51,421 bases of DNA from an uncultured Acholeplasmatales bacterium (GTDB lineage Bacteria; Bacillota_I; Bacilli_A; ML615J-28; CAG-698): NCBI GenBank assembly GCA_937877075.1, contig CALEGD010000126.1, positions 1-51,421 on the forward strand. Direction: 5' to 3'. The notes under the pieces were generated by a model. It made no database searches. It worked only from the letters and a program-made list of their open reading frames with translations, and had not been told where the DNA came from. Below are positions 7,457-15,271 of the stretch, piece after piece. Made by a program: the position numbers and the translations under genes. Within the stretch, counting starts at the first letter, position 1; each line of letters begins with the position of its first letter.

Positions 7457-9721
7457 GTGTTTGCAAGAGTAGTTGTTGATGTTGCGAGTAACAATACCGA
7501 TGATGCTTTTACATATATCGTTCCAAAGGATTTGGTCGATTGCATTTACATCGGTTCTCGCGTTTATGTAGAGTTTGGATTTAGAAAAGTTTTGGGATAT
7601 GTTCTCGAACTTGTACAAGAGATTGATTATTCCGGAAGCCTTAAAGAAATTTTAGAAGTCATAGATTTTGAAGAAGGACTTACTCTTGAACAATTAGAAC
7701 TTTCAAAAAAAATTAATAAAGATACTAAAGCATTTTTATCAAGTTGTTTAGGATTGATGTATCCCTCATTCTTGAAGAGTCGCATCCGAAAATTTATCAA
7801 TGTTAAGAATTATAACGAAATGGACGCAGACCTAGCAATGCTATTTGGAAATAAGACGAAAGTTCAGATTGATAAAGGGATCTTAAGTAAATATTCAAAA
7901 GTAAAAAAGGAAATCGAGCGTGGTAATATAGAAATCACTTCTGATTTCTTTCGTTATGGTAGCAGAAAGGTTGAAAGATATTATCGGGTGATAAAAAGCG
8001 AAACTTTGTCTTCAAGAAGAAGTGAAGTCCTTGATTTTGTAAAGGGAAGAGGAGAAGCAACCGCCGATGAAATACAAGATAATACCGGTTGCAGTGATTA
8101 TTTAATCGCGCGCTTGGTAAAGGAAAATTACTTGGAAATTGAAGAAAGGATTCCTTTGGTCGAAAAGAGCGACGAAGTTTATTCCAAGACAGTAAATTAT
8201 AACTTTGACCAACAACAATTAAGGGACAAATTCAATAAATTAAAAGATAAACCTTTCCTTCTTTATACAAATGATGAGGAGTTTAAACTCGATTTTTTCC
8301 TGGATATTACTATGCAATCGGTCAAACTCGGAAAACAGGTTTTAATTATTACTCCAACCTTGATTGTAAATAAAATAATTTTTGATTATTTTCGGAAAAA
8401 TGCCAGGGGTTACCGAATCTTCAACTTTTCATCTAAGCTGAGTACTAATGAATATTATTCAAATTTTACTAATGTACAAAAGCAAAATGTTGATATTGTA
8501 ATCGGTACGAAGGCCAATATTTTCCTTCCCCTAAATAATCTCGGCCTGATTATTATGGTTGACGAAGATGATATTAATTATTATGTAGAACAAAATCCCA
8601 AATATAATGTTTTGGATGTTTTGTTATATAGAAGTAAATTTCAAAAAGCAAAGTTCTTGCTTTCATCTTCCGCTTTAAGAATCGAAACCTATTATAATTA
8701 TTTTACGGCCAAGTATTTTTTCTTAAAACATCTTATTCAGAAGCAAAATCAGGTGCGACTTGTAGATATGCATGAAGAAGTCGGAGATTTACTTCTCAGC
8801 AAGTATTTGCAACAAGCCTTGAAAAAGAGAATTGAAGAAAAAGAAGCATCACTTTTGATTTTGAATAATCTCAGTTATAATACTGATATTATCTGTAAGT
8901 CCTGCGGTCATTTTCAAAAATGCCCAAAATGTAAGGTAGGACTGGTTTTTCATAAACAAAAGAATCTTTATCGTTGTCCCAGCTGCAATCTCCAAGTTTC
9001 TTTGCTTGAATGCGAGAATTGTAATAGCCATGACTTTAAACATTTCGGCTATGGTTTGGAGCGGCTTAAGGAAAGGTTGCTTGAACTATTCCCGAAAGTT
9101 AAGATTATCCAAGTAGACAGTGGCTCGATGCAAGAAAAAGAAGCCTATAATGAGTTTTTTTCTCTACTTGAGGAAAATGAAATTGATATCATTATCGGAA
9201 CAAATCAACTTGCGGGTTTAGTCCATCCTTCAATTAAACTACAATGCATTATCAGCGCCGACAGTATTTTGAATCGAAATGATTATCGAAGCAGTGAAAT
9301 TACCTTTGGGTTAATTTCTAAAATTAACCGCCAAGACGTTGAAGTAATTATTCAAGGCTATAATTTAAGTCATCCCGCCATCCGCTATGCTTTGGATAAT
9401 GATTTTGAGACATTTTATAATCAGGAAATAGAGATTAGAAAAAATTATAATTATCCACCTTTTGCGGAGGTTAATAAACTGGAAATCATCGGTGATTATC
9501 GAGATATTTACTATTATGCAAATTATTTTAAGAAGATAGCGGTAAAAATTCTTCGGGGTGAATGTTTAGGTCCGGTTTATGAGACACGCATTAAAGGTGT
9601 ACGTTTGCTTATTAAACATAATAATTTTGAACGTTTATCAAGTTTAATTGATGAAGTAAATAATAAATTCAGCGATAAGAAGCTCATTGTAAACTTTGAA
9701 CGTTATCCGAAAATATTCTAG
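7457..9721 (+). CDS. priA: PriA-like primosomal protein N' lacking helicase catalytic motifs
   Basis: 754 residues with PriA architecture: 3'-DNA-binding domain (about 1-105), winged helix (about 180-230), two helicase lobes, C-terminal domain. All eight zinc-site cysteines are kept (CKSCG...CPKC, CPSC, CENC; about 480-525). The ATPase is not. Where DGxTGSGKT should be there is LLYTNDEEFK (about 269-277). The Walker B site reads VDEDD (368-372) instead of VDEEH. Motif III is LSSSALRIE. The arginine-finger block AGRAGR is SKINRQ (621-626). GTG 7457 is chosen because AGGTGA lies 5 nt upstream. ATP hydrolysis is probably lost while DNA and loader-protein contacts may remain, as proposed for actinobacterial PriA. 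The gene is intact, so it is not a decaying pseudogene. Confidence 0.88.
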   Translation: MFARVVVDVASNNTDDAFTYIVPKDLVDCIYIGSRVYVEFGFRKVLGYVLELVQEIDYSGSLKEILEVIDFEEGLTLEQLELSKKINKDTKAFLSSCLGLMYPSFLKSRIRKFINVKNYNEMDADLAMLFGNKTKVQIDKGILSKYSKVKKEIERGNIEITSDFFRYGSRKVERYYRVIKSETLSSRRSEVLDFVKGRGEATADEIQDNTGCSDYLIARLVKENYLEIEERIPLVEKSDEVYSKTVNYNFDQQQLRDKFNKLKDKPFLLYTNDEEFKLDFFLDITMQSVKLGKQVLIITPTLIVNKIIFDYFRKNARGYRIFNFSSKLSTNEYYSNFTNVQKQNVDIVIGTKANIFLPLNNLGLIIMVDEDDINYYVEQNPKYNVLDVLLYRSKFQKAKFLLSSSALRIETYYNYFTAKYFFLKHLIQKQNQVRLVDMHEEVGDLLLSKYLQQALKKRIEEKEASLLILNNLSYNTDIICKSCGHFQKCPKCKVGLVFHKQKNLYRCPSCNLQVSLLECENCNSHDFKHFGYGLERLKERLLELFPKVKIIQVDSGSMQEKEAYNEFFSLLEENEIDIIIGTNQLAGLVHPSIKLQCIISADSILNRNDYRSSEITFGLISKINRQDVEVIIQGYNLSHPAIRYALDNDFETFYNQEIEIRKNYNYPPFAEVNKLEIIGDYRDIYYYANYFKKIAVKILRGECLGPVYETRIKGVRLLIKHNNFERLSSLIDEVNNKFSDKKLIVNFERYPKIF

Positions 9722-9732
9722 GAGTGAAGAAA

Positions 9733-10668
9733 ATGAAGATAATTTTTATGGGAACCCCAGAGTTTGCGGTTCCGATTCTGGAAAAAATAAATAGTAAGCA
9801 TCAAGTGGTGCTAGTGGTAAGTCAACCGGACACTTACAATAAGAAAAAAAAGAAATACCTTTTTTCTCCGGTTAAGGAATTAGCAATACGCTTAGGTCTT
9901 CCCATTTTTCAACCCGAGAAAATAAAAGATGAGCAAGAGAAGATTTTAAACTTAGAAGCAGATTTAATTATTACTGCAGCGTATGGCCAATTTATTCCTA
10001 AAGAAATACTAAATCATCCGCGCTACCGTTCGATCAATGTTCACGGTTCGCTCCTACCTAAATATCGGGGTGGGGCCCCGATTCAAAGGTCAATAATCAA
10101 TGGTGACGAAAAGACAGGAATATCGATCATTTATATGACTCCGAAGATGGATGCCGGTGATATCTTGATGATGAGTGAGATTCCGATCTTAGAATCGGAT
10201 ACATCCGACAGCCTTTTTGAAAAGCTGAGTCTATTAGGGAGTGAAATGATTCTTGAGGTTATTTCTGATCTTGAAACGGGAAACGTTAAACCGCTAAAAC
10301 AGAACCCAAGCGAAGTAACCTTTGCTTACAATCTTACCAAGGAAGATGAACTCTTGGATTTTAATAAAACCGCCAGGGAGGTTTTTAACCGAATCCGGGG
10401 ACTTAATTCCAATCCCGGGGCTTATTTCCGATTAGACGGTCAAGATCTTAAAGTTTATGGGAGTATGGTTGCCTCTTACAAGACCGATGAGGGGCCGGGA
10501 CGAATTATTAATTTATCTAAAGATAGTTTCGATATCAGTTGTAAAGACGGCACGGTTCTTCAGATAACGGAGATTCAACTTCCTTCGAAAAAAAGAATGA
10601 CTGTCAGGGATTTCTTTAATGGTAGTGGACGAAATATGATTTCAAAGAATAAGGAGATAGAAAAATGA
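9733..10668 (+). CDS. fmt: methionyl-tRNA formyltransferase
   Basis: 311 residues. The start MKIIFMGTPEFAVPIL, the formate-transfer loop INVHGSLLPKYRGGAPIQ and TPKMDAGDIL are standard; the family more often has NVHASLLP. It formylates initiator Met-tRNA. ATG 9733 is preferred to GTG 9724 because GGAG lies 8 nt before it and the family begins here. priA ends 11 nt upstream; def, which normally separates them in Bacillus, is absent. It overlaps pgpA by ATGA. Confidence 0.96.
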   Translation: MKIIFMGTPEFAVPILEKINSKHQVVLVVSQPDTYNKKKKKYLFSPVKELAIRLGLPIFQPEKIKDEQEKILNLEADLIITAAYGQFIPKEILNHPRYRSINVHGSLLPKYRGGAPIQRSIINGDEKTGISIIYMTPKMDAGDILMMSEIPILESDTSDSLFEKLSLLGSEMILEVISDLETGNVKPLKQNPSEVTFAYNLTKEDELLDFNKTAREVFNRIRGLNSNPGAYFRLDGQDLKVYGSMVASYKTDEGPGRIINLSKDSFDISCKDGTVLQITEIQLPSKKRMTVRDFFNGSGRNMISKNKEIEK

Positions 10669-11240
10669 AACCAAGAGTTTATTATTCAAGACAAGAGATG
10701 TTTAAATTGAATCGTGACCGTCTATTAGAGCGCGGTGTAAGAATTGAAGAGATTGCGGAAATTGCTTTTCACCAGCAAGGGCGTTATAACAAGAATATAT
10801 CTATGCAATTATGTATTGAAAGCGTGGAGAAAATTCTATCCTATCGGGATATTTTCCATCTCGTTCAGTTAAGTATTGAAATCGACCGCTTGACAGAAGA
10901 AGGCCTTTTTCGGAGTCCAATTCAAGAGATAATGCGTGCTGATTTAGGGATGTTCGGAATCGACGAAGTTTTTGGTCTTGAAATCGCTCAGATGTACGGA
11001 ACTATCGGCCAAACTAATTTCGGTGATATCGATGTTAATAAGCCGGGAGTTGTAAAAAGGTTGAACGATGATGGTAAACAAGGCAATGCTCATTGTCACA
11101 CCTTCCTAGATGATGTGGTCGGAGCCTTAGCTGCAGCGGCATCGACTCGGGTAGCCCAGATTATCAGTGAAGAAGAATCCGCAAAGGATCCTCATTTTGA
11201 ACCAATGCAATTGCCTTTAGAATGGAAGGAGGACAATTAA
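10665..11240 (+). CDS. pgpA: phosphatidylglycerophosphatase A (YutG-like)
   Basis: 191 residues. It matches the YutG type of PgpA: LLERGVRIEEIAEIAF, YGTIGQTNFGDIDVNKPGVV, and CHTFLDDVVGALAAAAS with the acidic metal-binding pair. The expected reaction is dephosphorylation of phosphatidylglycerol phosphate, or a related lipid phosphate. The YutG subgroup is soluble-looking and has no clear membrane helices here. It overlaps fmt by 4 nt and the next gene by one base (TAATG). Confidence 0.82.
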   Translation: MKPRVYYSRQEMFKLNRDRLLERGVRIEEIAEIAFHQQGRYNKNISMQLCIESVEKILSYRDIFHLVQLSIEIDRLTEEGLFRSPIQEIMRADLGMFGIDEVFGLEIAQMYGTIGQTNFGDIDVNKPGVVKRLNDDGKQGNAHCHTFLDDVVGALAAAASTRVAQIISEEESAKDPHFEPMQLPLEWKEDN

Positions 11241-12265
11241 TGCCTAAAAAACTTCTACCCGGAAAACTTTTGGGGGAAGATGGAAATTTACTAGAAACCG
11301 GTTATGCAACTTCGCTCCTCAAGGAATATAATCCTGAGAATGTTCGAACCAGTAAAATGAGAATTAAAGAATGGGATTATTATTATATCGGGAACAGTCA
11401 TTATGGAATTGCCTTAACAATCGCAGATAATTATTATATGGGTCTCGGAAGTATCTCTTTCCTTGATTTTGATAATAAAGATTATCTAACTAAAAGTGTT
11501 ATGACCTTTATGCCTAAAGGGAAAACAAATTTACCTAAAAGTTCGAAAATTGGTGATCTTAGTTTTATCAAGAAAAAAATCAAACTCGAGTTTTTTAATG
11601 ACGGTAAAAAACGATTGTTAAGAGGGTTTCTAAAGAAATTTAGAAATAATGATGATCTTAACTTTGAAATCATTTTGGAAGATGAACCAAAAGATTCGAT
11701 GGTAATTGCGACCCCATTTCCTAAAAAAAAGCATTTCTATTATAATCAAAAAATTAACTGCCTTAAAGCTATGGGAAAGATTGTAATCGGAAACGATGAA
11801 TATACTTTTGAACCCGATTCTGCTTTTGGAGTCCTTGACTGGGGAAGAGGCGTATGGACATATAAGAATACTTGGTATTGGTCTTCAATGTCATCCGTTA
11901 TTGATGGAGTAAGAATCGGATTTAATTTTGGTTATGGTTTTGGAAATACTGCCGCTGCCACCGAAAACATGATTTTTTACGACGGAGTCGCTTATAAACT
12001 TGATGATGTTACTTTTGAAATTCCTCTTGATAAAAAAAGGCAATATCAATATTTAAAAACTTGGCGAATCACCTCTAATGATAACAATGTAAATCTTACC
12101 TTTGAGCCAATTCTAGATCGTTATGATCATGCCAATGCATTAATAATTAGTTCAAAACAACATCAGGTTTTTGGAAAATTCTCCGGTCTTCTAACCTTTG
12201 GAGACAAGACCATAGAGATTAAAAACCTAGTTGGGTTTGCGGAAAGAGTTGAAAATCGTTGGTAA
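11240..12265 (+). CDS. DUF2804 family protein
   Basis: 341 residues, soluble, rich in beta strands. The block FGVLDWGRGVWTYKNTWYW, and later RIGFNFGYGFGN, are hallmarks of DUF2804, whose function is unknown; the fold resembles lipocalin-like or hydroxyneurosporene-synthase-type double barrels. ATG 11240 is chosen for AAGGAGG 7 nt upstream; an in-frame ATG at 11222 lies within pgpA and has no ribosome binding site. It is the last gene of the priA-fmt-pgpA run and ends in a strong terminator. Confidence 0.8.
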   Translation: MPKKLLPGKLLGEDGNLLETGYATSLLKEYNPENVRTSKMRIKEWDYYYIGNSHYGIALTIADNYYMGLGSISFLDFDNKDYLTKSVMTFMPKGKTNLPKSSKIGDLSFIKKKIKLEFFNDGKKRLLRGFLKKFRNNDDLNFEIILEDEPKDSMVIATPFPKKKHFYYNQKINCLKAMGKIVIGNDEYTFEPDSAFGVLDWGRGVWTYKNTWYWSSMSSVIDGVRIGFNFGYGFGNTAAATENMIFYDGVAYKLDDVTFEIPLDKKRQYQYLKTWRITSNDNNVNLTFEPILDRYDHANALIISSKQHQVFGKFSGLLTFGDKTIEIKNLVGFAERVENRW

Positions 12266-12297
12266 ACAAAAAAGGCCTTTCGGCCTTTTTTGTTTAC
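12262..12297. terminator. strong bidirectional intrinsic terminator
   Basis: A perfect 16-bp stem (12262-12277 with 12282-12297) closed by a TTTC loop. The stem core is GGCC flanked by A6/T6 tracts, so it can terminate in both directions. The DUF2804 stop codon is inside the 5' arm. Confidence 0.92.
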
Positions 12298-12305
12298 TTG
12301 GAAAG

Positions 12306-12552
12306 TCCTTTTTATAAAACTTTCCAATGAATTGTTATTAAAGAAAATTAAAGAAATTATTCAACCTCTTACTATATGCTTATCTGCTTATTTTTATGGA
12401 AGTTTATATAAAACTGCAAATGGAAACATTATCAACGCGATGTAAATGGGGGCCTAAACATGTTTAAAAAAGTAAACTGGATAAGACATTAGTTTTGTCT
12501 TTACAGTCTAGTGGCGTGAACACGCCAATAGGATTAAAGGTAGTCTAAAACT
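12306..12552 (+). mobile_element. miniature IS200/IS605-type remnant, copy 1
   Basis: This stretch is repeated at 47351-47621. The right half encodes a decayed TnpB C-terminus (12436-12548): RDVNGGLNM, a one-base frameshift between about 12466 and 12475, then SKLDKTLVLSLQSSGVNTPI and LKVV before TAA. Two hairpins fall in it: AAGACA/TGTCTT (12483-12488, 12496-12501) and TGGCGT-GAAC-ACGCCA (12512-12527). The left half (12306-12399) is non-coding. The similarity between copies stops at 12552, four bases after the tnpB stop. Together this suggests a left end joined to a right end by internal deletion. Compared with copy 2 it lacks 18 nt containing a TATAAT. It fills the 329-nt gap between DUF2804 and the small minus-strand gene. 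Confidence 0.72.
12436..12548 (+). pseudogene. tnpB 3' remnant, frameshifted
   Basis: The sixth-codon Asp of RDVNGGLN is the last RuvC acidic residue of the TnpB/OrfB family (RDxNAAxNI). Only the last ~38 codons survive and a one-base deletion in the A-rich stretch near 12466-12475 splits the frame. The terminal GVNTPIxLK peptide is the conserved TnpB tail. It cannot make a nuclease. Confidence 0.7.
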
Positions 12553-12594
12553 GTTTTTGTCGAGTGAAAATTATTTCACTTTGTTCAAATAGTA

Positions 12595-12780
12595 TTATTC
12601 TGCTTCCTTTGCTTCTAATTCTGTTTCGTCAAAGATGAAATATTCATCGGTAAATGAGTCATATGGGAAAATCATTTCTTTTTTTTGACTTTCAAATTCT
12701 ATATAGTAATTATGATTACCTATCATTTTTGTAATCTGACCTTTTCCGAATTTTCTATGATAAACAAATTTTCCAACCAT
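12595..12780 (-). CDS. small Tudor/SH3-like protein
   Basis: 61 residues. The first ~40 (MVGKFVYHRKFGKGQITKMI, then YYIEFESQKKEMIFPYDSF) have the pattern of a single small beta barrel, closest in feel to the Tudor-like C-terminal tail of PcrA/UvrD helicases (VGDxVxHKKFGxGxI). That tail binds RNA polymerase in Bacillus. The last 15 residues are acidic. The gene has AGGGGG before its ATG and a good promoter. The function is unknown and the family assignment is tentative; it is clearly expressed-gene-like in codon use and signals. Confidence 0.7.
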   Translation of the reverse strand: MVGKFVYHRKFGKGQITKMIGNHNYYIEFESQKKEMIFPYDSFTDEYFIFDETELEAKEAE

Positions 12781-12810
12781 GCAATTCCCCCTATTCTTTA
12801 TACTATATTT

Positions 12811-12839
12811 ATTATAACATATTTTGAGATTTTTTTCAA
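12811..12839 (-). promoter_or_regulatory. promoter of the small Tudor-like gene
   Basis: On the minus strand TTGAAA (12839-12834), 17-nt spacer, TATAAT (12816-12811): five of six and six of six matches to the SigA consensus. The rest of the 299-nt gap to the histidine kinase shows no convincing signal. Confidence 0.75.
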
Positions 12840-13079
12840 GACTAAGGAAAAAAGCAAACTAGGAGCTGTTTTATTTTAAAAATAAGGATAGGATAGAACT
12901 ATTAAAGATAGGTTTTTTCCTTGATTTTATTGTTAAAATGATAAATTATTATCTAAAGATAATTCTTTATTTTTATATAAATATAATCGATAAATTAGTC
13001 TTTTCTCATTTACATTTAAGGAAATATTTGGTAAAATATATCTGATTATGTAATAAATTGATGTGTTTGGGGGATGGTT

Positions 13080-14981
13080 ATGAAAAATGATCTTATTCAA
13101 AATATTAAGCCAATGGTCGACTCAAAACAACTGGAAAGTCAAGGACTAAATTTTAATGACCGGTTGGTTAATTCAAATACAAGTATTGGGTATCGGGAGG
13201 AAATCGGCGAGAGTCTAATTGTAGACAAACAGAGGTATATACAACTTGAAGAAGACTTGGCAAAAATGAAACTCTTACATAATATCAGTACGGAGTTGTT
13301 ATGCGAAAGTGAACAATGTTTTTATGAAAGATTTATGGATACTGCTAAACAAGTTATGAACTCCGATTACGCATCATTGCAATTGCTTATTCAAGACGAA
13401 AATGGAAAAGAAAAACTCCATCTTCTGACAAATCAGGGTTTTAGTAAGAAAACTGTGAAAGCTTGGGAATGGATTCACATCGATTCCTCATATACAACCT
13501 GTGGCGAAGCTATGCGTACAGGGAAGAGGGTTTTAGTCACAGATGTTGAAAAATGTGATTTTATGCAGGGAACAAGGGATTTGGAGGTTTACCTGGAAAC
13601 CGGAATTTATGCTTCTCAGTCAACTCCACTGTATTCTCGTAACGGCACAATGTTGGGTATGATCTCTACCCATTGGAAAGAACCCTATCAACCTTCTGAA
13701 AATCAATTTAATATATTTGATATGATAGCCAGACAAGCTGCTGACCTTATTGAGCGTAAATTGGCCAGAGAAAAGCTGCTGCAGAATCAAAAAGATTTGG
13801 AAAAGAAATGTAAACAATTAGCCTTTTTAAAGCAGGTAGCAGATGATGCAAATAAGGCAAAATCTCAATTTCTGGCAAACATGAGTCATGAAATCAGGAC
13901 ACCGTTAAATGGGATTATCGGAATGGCTGACTTATTATGCTTATCAGAGTTAAACGAAGGGCAGATGAAGATGGTTAATACTATTCATGCCTCTTCAAAA
14001 CGATTACTTGATATAATCAATGATATTCTTGAACTTTCCAAAATAGATTCCGGAAAAATGGAGTTGAAGCCTGAACTGATAGATTTAGAAGATATTATTA
14101 ATGAAGAGATAGATTTATATACAACACTGGCTAAGGAAAAAGGTCTGGAATATGAAGTAATTATTGAAAGTAATGTTCCAAAACATATAATTGTTGATAA
14201 AACTCGCTTAAATCAAATTATCTGTAACCTTGTTGGTAATGCTATAAAATTCACGGAAAAAGGCATGATAAGTTTATATGTGAAGAAAGTGAAGAATATT
14301 GGGGATAATATTCAATTAATGGTTTCGGTAACTGATACCGGAATAGGAATAGAAAAAGAGGAAATACCAAAGATATTTGATTATTTTACTCAATTGGATA
14401 ATACTACAACGAAAAAGTTTCAAGGAACAGGCTTAGGCCTCACAATCTCTAAAAATCTTGCGAATCTCATGGGCGGAGATATATGCGTAGAGAGCAAGTA
14501 TGGAAAAGGCAGTACCTTCAGTTTCACATTCATTACCAAGGCCCCACAAAAAGATAAATTTAAACATTCTTATTATAAATCGAATAATTCTTTATCATTT
14601 CCAAAAATTCTCTTAGTTGAGGATGACCATGTTAGCCAAGTTATTGTTCAGTTACTCTGTGATCATATGGGGTGGGATATTGAAGTTGCTTCTAACGGAA
14701 AAGAGGCCTTAGATATCTTAGAAAAGAAAAGTAAAGATCTTGTTCTGATGGATATTCAAATGCCGGAAATGAGTGGTTTTGATATTACGAAAAAGATAAG
14801 GGAAAAAGAAGCAGATAACGGAAATCATATACCGATTATTGCAACCACTGCTTATGCAGGTCACGAAAATAAAGAGAAATGTCTTAACGAAGGAATGGAT
14901 GATTTTATCAGTAAACCAATTGATATCAAGAAATTAAAAGATATTGTTTTACGTTGGATACCGAAAGCTAAAGTCGGTTAA
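13080..14981 (+). CDS. soluble GAF-domain hybrid histidine kinase with receiver
   Basis: 633 residues with no membrane helix. Order: ~60 variable residues; GAF domain (about 65-225) with SSYTTCGEAMRTGKRVLVTDV; a linking coiled coil; HisKA with FLANMSHEIRTPLNGIIGMA (phospho-acceptor His270); HATPase_c with NLVGNAIKFTEKG, DTGIGI and GTGLGLTISKNL; receiver domain with LLVEDDHVSQ, phospho-acceptor Asp558 in LMDIQMPEMSG, and SKPID. It should sense an intracellular signal through GAF and pass phosphate His to Asp. No output regulator or Hpt gene is adjacent, so it is an orphan. ATG 13080 is used because GGGGG lies 6 nt before it; ATG 13074 overlaps that site. Confidence 0.9.
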   Translation: MKNDLIQNIKPMVDSKQLESQGLNFNDRLVNSNTSIGYREEIGESLIVDKQRYIQLEEDLAKMKLLHNISTELLCESEQCFYERFMDTAKQVMNSDYASLQLLIQDENGKEKLHLLTNQGFSKKTVKAWEWIHIDSSYTTCGEAMRTGKRVLVTDVEKCDFMQGTRDLEVYLETGIYASQSTPLYSRNGTMLGMISTHWKEPYQPSENQFNIFDMIARQAADLIERKLAREKLLQNQKDLEKKCKQLAFLKQVADDANKAKSQFLANMSHEIRTPLNGIIGMADLLCLSELNEGQMKMVNTIHASSKRLLDIINDILELSKIDSGKMELKPELIDLEDIINEEIDLYTTLAKEKGLEYEVIIESNVPKHIIVDKTRLNQIICNLVGNAIKFTEKGMISLYVKKVKNIGDNIQLMVSVTDTGIGIEKEEIPKIFDYFTQLDNTTTKKFQGTGLGLTISKNLANLMGGDICVESKYGKGSTFSFTFITKAPQKDKFKHSYYKSNNSLSFPKILLVEDDHVSQVIVQLLCDHMGWDIEVASNGKEALDILEKKSKDLVLMDIQMPEMSGFDITKKIREKEADNGNHIPIIATTAYAGHENKEKCLNEGMDDFISKPIDIKKLKDIVLRWIPKAKVG

Positions 14982-15051
14982 AGTTATATGATCTGATTTT
15001 GTCTTTGGAACTTAATTTTAGTAAATATAAAGCAAATAATATGTAATTTTT

Positions 15052-15097
15052 GGATGTAACCTTGGATTAGTCTAGTTGTCAGGTTGTATCCATTTTT
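15052..15097 (+). terminator. terminator after the histidine kinase
   Basis: GGATGTAACCT (15052-15062) pairs with AGGTTGTATCC (15081-15091): 11 bp with two G-U pairs, an 18-nt loop, then ATTTTT. The remainder of the 290-nt gap holds only the exporter promoter. Confidence 0.7.
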
Positions 15098-15224
15098 AAA
15101 GAAACGATGATTTAATTAATTCCATTATATGTTGCGTGATGTTGGTGAAAAACTCATTGTTGAGCAAGAAAGTATTGGAAAAAATTAATTGGATTCAGGA
15201 TTTGCTTGGGAAAGACATATTGCT

Positions 15225-15253
15225 TGATTTAAATGAATAAAAGATGTATTATA
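15225..15253 (+). promoter_or_regulatory. promoter of the heterodimeric ABC exporter
   Basis: TTGATT (15225-15230), 17-nt spacer, TATTAT (15248-15253), 18 nt before the first start codon. Confidence 0.5.
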
Positions 15254-15271
15254 CTATTTTAGTGAGGGCGT

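Noticed and set aside
12306..12552. First read as a duplicated small RNA or riboswitch, or a sparse CRISPR-like repeat.
   Set aside because: Only two copies, no spacers, and the right half translates into a recognisable TnpB tail, so an IS200/IS605 remnant explains it better; an RNA role stays possible.
15129..15188. A 19-codon open frame (MLRDVGEKLIVEQESIGKN) between kinase and exporter.
   Set aside because: No ribosome binding site, very short, and no matching neighbour; at most a relic.
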